A stretch of 64,000 bases of DNA from positions 86,810 through 150,809 of the forward strand of contig NZ_QAJM01000039.1 of the NCBI RefSeq assembly GCF_003852405.1. Reading direction: 5' to 3'. The translations under genes and the position numbers were made by a program. The stretch comes from Pseudomonas sp. KBW05 (GTDB lineage: Bacteria > Pseudomonadota > Gammaproteobacteria > Pseudomonadales > Pseudomonadaceae). The notes under the pieces are model-generated. The model ran no database searches. It was not told the DNA's origin and saw only the letters and a list, made by a program, of their open reading frames with translations. Below are positions 61,795 through 64,000 of the stretch, piece by piece (position 1 is the first letter of the stretch; each line of letters starts with the position of its first letter).

Positions 61795-62562
61795 ATGAGC
61801 CAGCCCGCCGCTGAATCCGCCAGCCCATCGCTGCTGACGGTCAACGACATCGAAGTGATCTACGACGGCGCGATCCTGGCGGTGGCCGGGGTTTCGTTGC
61901 AGGTGCCCAAGGGCGCCATCGTCGCCTTGCTCGGCGCCAATGGCGCCGGCAAGAGCACCACGCTCAAGGCGATCTCCGGGCTGGTGCGCGCCGAGCGGGC
62001 CGAGGTCAGCCGTGGCCGGATCGAGTACGGCGGGCGTGACCTGGCCGGGATCGACCCCAGCCAGCGCGTGCGCCAGGGCATGGTCCACGTGCTGGAAGGG
62101 CGCCATGTGTTCGGCCAACTGACGGTGGAAGACAACCTGCGCAGCGGCGGCTTTGTGCGGCGCCTGAGCCGCAAGGCCATGGAGCAGGACCTGGAACGTA
62201 TCTACAGCTGGTTCCCCCGGCTCAAGACCAAGCGCCACACCCGCGCCGGGCTGACGTCGGGCGGCGAGCAGCAGATGGTCGCCATCGGCCGGGCGCTGAT
62301 GACACGTCCTACTTTGGTACTGCTCGATGAGCCGTCGATGGGTTTGGCGCCTATGATCGTGCAGGAGATCTTTGCGATCATCGCCCAGCTCAACCGCGAA
62401 CAGCAGGTGAGCTTCCTGATCGCCGAGCAGAACATCAACGTCGCGCTGACCTATGCGTCCCACGGCTACGTGCTGGATACTGGCCGCGTGGCCTTGAGTG
62501 GCAGCGCCGCCGAGCTGTTGGCGCGGGGCGATTTGCATGACATTTACCTGGGTAAACAGTAA
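61795..62562 (+). CDS. Branched-chain-type ABC transporter ATPase (LivF-like)
   Basis: The 255-residue protein has Walker A GANGAGKST, signature LTSGGEQQMVAIGRALM, Walker B LVLLDEPSMGLAP, and the LivF ending VLDTGRVALSGSAAELL. It pairs with the LivG-like ATPase. It completes a full five-component transporter in one operon. Confidence 0.93.
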   Translation: MSQPAAESASPSLLTVNDIEVIYDGAILAVAGVSLQVPKGAIVALLGANGAGKSTTLKAISGLVRAERAEVSRGRIEYGGRDLAGIDPSQRVRQGMVHVLEGRHVFGQLTVEDNLRSGGFVRRLSRKAMEQDLERIYSWFPRLKTKRHTRAGLTSGGEQQMVAIGRALMTRPTLVLLDEPSMGLAPMIVQEIFAIIAQLNREQQVSFLIAEQNINVALTYASHGYVLDTGRVALSGSAAELLARGDLHDIYLGKQ

Positions 62563-62574
62563 AGGCGAACAGGC

Positions 62575-63969
62575 ATGACTGAATCCATCCGCAACGCTGA
62601 TGTGCTGATCATCGGTGGCGGGCTAAGCGGCACGATGCTCGCGGTGCAGCTGCTGCGGTTGCCGGGCCAGCGGCAGATCCTGGTGATCGAACCGCGCGCC
62701 GAGCTTGGCCGTGGCGAGGCCTATAGCGCGGTTGAGCTGGGCCACACGTTGAACGGCAACGCCGCCCGCATGAGCGTCGACCCGGACAACGCCGACGACC
62801 TGACCCAATGGCTCACCGCCTACATCGGCGCCGGCGGCTGGCCGGAGTCGGACCAGCAACACGTGCCGATCAGCGAACTGTTCCCGCCGCGCGGGATTTT
62901 TGGCCTGTATGCGCAGCAGCGCCTGGCCGAGGCCAAGGCGTTGTCGGCGTCCACTGTCGAGCATGTGCGCGGCGAAGGGGTGGATCTGCAAGTGGAGGAC
63001 GACGGCGTGTTGTTGACCCTCGCGGATGGCCAGCAACTGCGCGGCGCCTTTGCGGTATTGGCCACCGGCATGTTCCCGGCAGCGCGTACACCACAGACTG
63101 AATCCAGTGGCTTGAACGCAGCGGCGGTCGATCCCTGGGACGTGCAAGCCATGACGCAGATTGACCCGCAGGCCAGCGTGCTGATCATCGGTTCCGGGCT
63201 GACCATGGTCGATGCCGTGGTCTCGCTGGAACAGGCCGGCCATCGTGGGCCCATCGAGATTTTTTCGCGCCATGGCTTGCTGCCCCATGTGCGTCGGCAG
63301 CCGCCGGGCTGGGTGGATTTTCTCGCCGAGGACCATAGCCTGCACAGCCCCCGGCAACTGCTGCGCGAAGTGCGTCGCCAATGCCGGCTGGCGCAGGCGC
63401 AGGGTATTGATTGGCAGGCGCCGCTGGACACCGTGCGTTCGCATATCGGTCGGTTGTGGAGCCAGGCCAGCGAACGGGAGAAGCGTCAGTTTGTAAGGCA
63501 TGTGCGGCCCTGGTGGGAGAGCCATCACCACCGCTCACCGCCGTTGAGCGCGCAGTTGGTGGCGCGGTTGCATGAAGAAGGGCGCTTGCGCATTCGGGCG
63601 GCGTCGTTCAAAGGCCTGGAACCGTCGGTGGAAGGCGTGTGCATTCGCTTGCGTCATCGCGGCGAGCAGGCGATCACGCGGGTGTCGGGAGCTGCGCTGA
63701 TCAACTCCAGCGGCATCGAATACGACTGGCGCCGCGTGGCCCGGCCACTGCCGCAGCAACTGCTCAAGCGTGGGTTGATCCAGCCCGGGCCGTTGGCACT
63801 GGGGATTGCCGCTGATGCCAGTGGGGCGGTGGTGGATGCGCAGGGACGGGTCAGCCAGCGGTTGTTTGCCATGGGCCCGCCGTTGCGCGGGCTTTGGTGG
63901 GAGAGTACGGCGGTCACCGATGTGGCGCTTCAGGCAAAAGCACTGGCCCTGAAGCTGGCAGAGATCTGA
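62575..63969 (+). CDS. FAD/NAD(P)-binding oxidoreductase
   Basis: The 464-residue protein has an N-terminal Rossmann motif VLIIGGGLSGTMLAVQLL (10-27), EPRAELGRGEAYS, then a second nucleotide motif SVLIIGSGLTMVDAVVSLEQAG and the closing LFAMGPPLRGLWWESTAVTDVALQAKAL. This is the pattern of the FAD/NAD(P)-binding family related to lycopene/hydroxylase-type monooxygenases of unknown substrate. It starts 13 bp after the LivF-like gene and probably belongs to the same operon, so it may process the imported compound or supply electrons. Confidence 0.85.
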   Translation: MTESIRNADVLIIGGGLSGTMLAVQLLRLPGQRQILVIEPRAELGRGEAYSAVELGHTLNGNAARMSVDPDNADDLTQWLTAYIGAGGWPESDQQHVPISELFPPRGIFGLYAQQRLAEAKALSASTVEHVRGEGVDLQVEDDGVLLTLADGQQLRGAFAVLATGMFPAARTPQTESSGLNAAAVDPWDVQAMTQIDPQASVLIIGSGLTMVDAVVSLEQAGHRGPIEIFSRHGLLPHVRRQPPGWVDFLAEDHSLHSPRQLLREVRRQCRLAQAQGIDWQAPLDTVRSHIGRLWSQASEREKRQFVRHVRPWWESHHHRSPPLSAQLVARLHEEGRLRIRAASFKGLEPSVEGVCIRLRHRGEQAITRVSGAALINSSGIEYDWRRVARPLPQQLLKRGLIQPGPLALGIAADASGAVVDAQGRVSQRLFAMGPPLRGLWWESTAVTDVALQAKALALKLAEI

Positions 63970-63986
63970 ATGTGGAGTGGAGCTTG

Positions 63987-64000
63987 TGTGGGAGCGGGCT
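63987..64000. repeat. REP arm running off the window end
   Basis: TGTGGGAGCGGGCT at the window edge is the start of another REP arm, 18 bp after the oxidoreductase stop. Confidence 0.8.

Overview
The window is a stretch of a fluorescent Pseudomonas chromosome, most likely from the P. fluorescens group. The evidence is high-GC coding DNA with GC-rich third positions, many REP doublets (REPINs) built on TGTGGGAGCGGGCTTGC, a fused MrpA/B-type antiporter subunit, a DUF6124-type gene, and protein sequences that look Pseudomonas-like throughout. Most of it is core chromosome, interrupted by accessory blocks: a fimbrial and phosphorelay locus, a type VI secretion (T6SS) vgrG island, and a small AT-rich islet.

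Layout. 1-9 kb: the end of an acyl-CoA dehydrogenase gene, a periplasmic phosphate-binding/OmpA fusion, xthA, a GNAT acetyltransferase, and the tamA-tamB outer-membrane assembly pair. 9-21 kb, all on the minus strand: a chaperone-usher fimbrial operon (subunit, chaperone, usher) preceded by a four-gene signalling cassette (hybrid kinase, REC-EAL phosphodiesterase, hybrid kinase with Hpt, RcsB-like regulator). The gene order is the one I recall for pvrS-pvrR-rcsC-rcsB beside cupD in P. aeruginosa PA14. A shared 15-bp element resembling an RcsB box lies upstream of both transcription units. 21-26 kb: a MarR-regulated tripartite efflux operon (OprM/NodT, EmrA, EmrB) with two palindromic operators. 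26-37.4 kb: an orphan T6SS island (vgrG, DUF4123 adaptor, two tandem DUF3304 lipoproteins that are probable immunity proteins, a Tle1-type phospholipase, PAAR, a two-TM protein of unknown function, and a TssM-like protein without a P-loop) behind a possible sigma-54 promoter.

37.5-42.2 kb holds housekeeping genes: lpxH and ppiB (minus), glnS and cysS (plus). 42.2-45.6 kb is an islet with an unrecognised AT-rich gene, a DUF6124 gene behind a long structured leader containing an intrinsic terminator, two overlapping DHFR-fold genes, and a HIT protein. 45.7-51.7 kb is the six-gene Mrp/Sha/Pha cation-proton antiporter operon on the minus strand, with every junction translationally overlapped. 52-53.6 kb is a divergent EamA transporter/XRE-cupin regulator pair with palindromes between them.

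53.7-64 kb looks like organosulfur scavenging: an SfnB-type acyl-CoA-dehydrogenase-like oxidoreductase behind a good sigma-54 -24/-12 match, a stand-alone ACAD C-terminal mini-protein, an NtaA/DmoA-family flavin monooxygenase whose last codons are REP DNA, then a complete Liv-type ABC transporter operon led by a shortened AMP-ligase-like protein and ending with an FAD/NAD(P)-binding oxidoreductase.

All calls come from reading the sequence. Family names are recognised by motif and architecture, and no database search was run. Statements about gene order in other strains are from memory.
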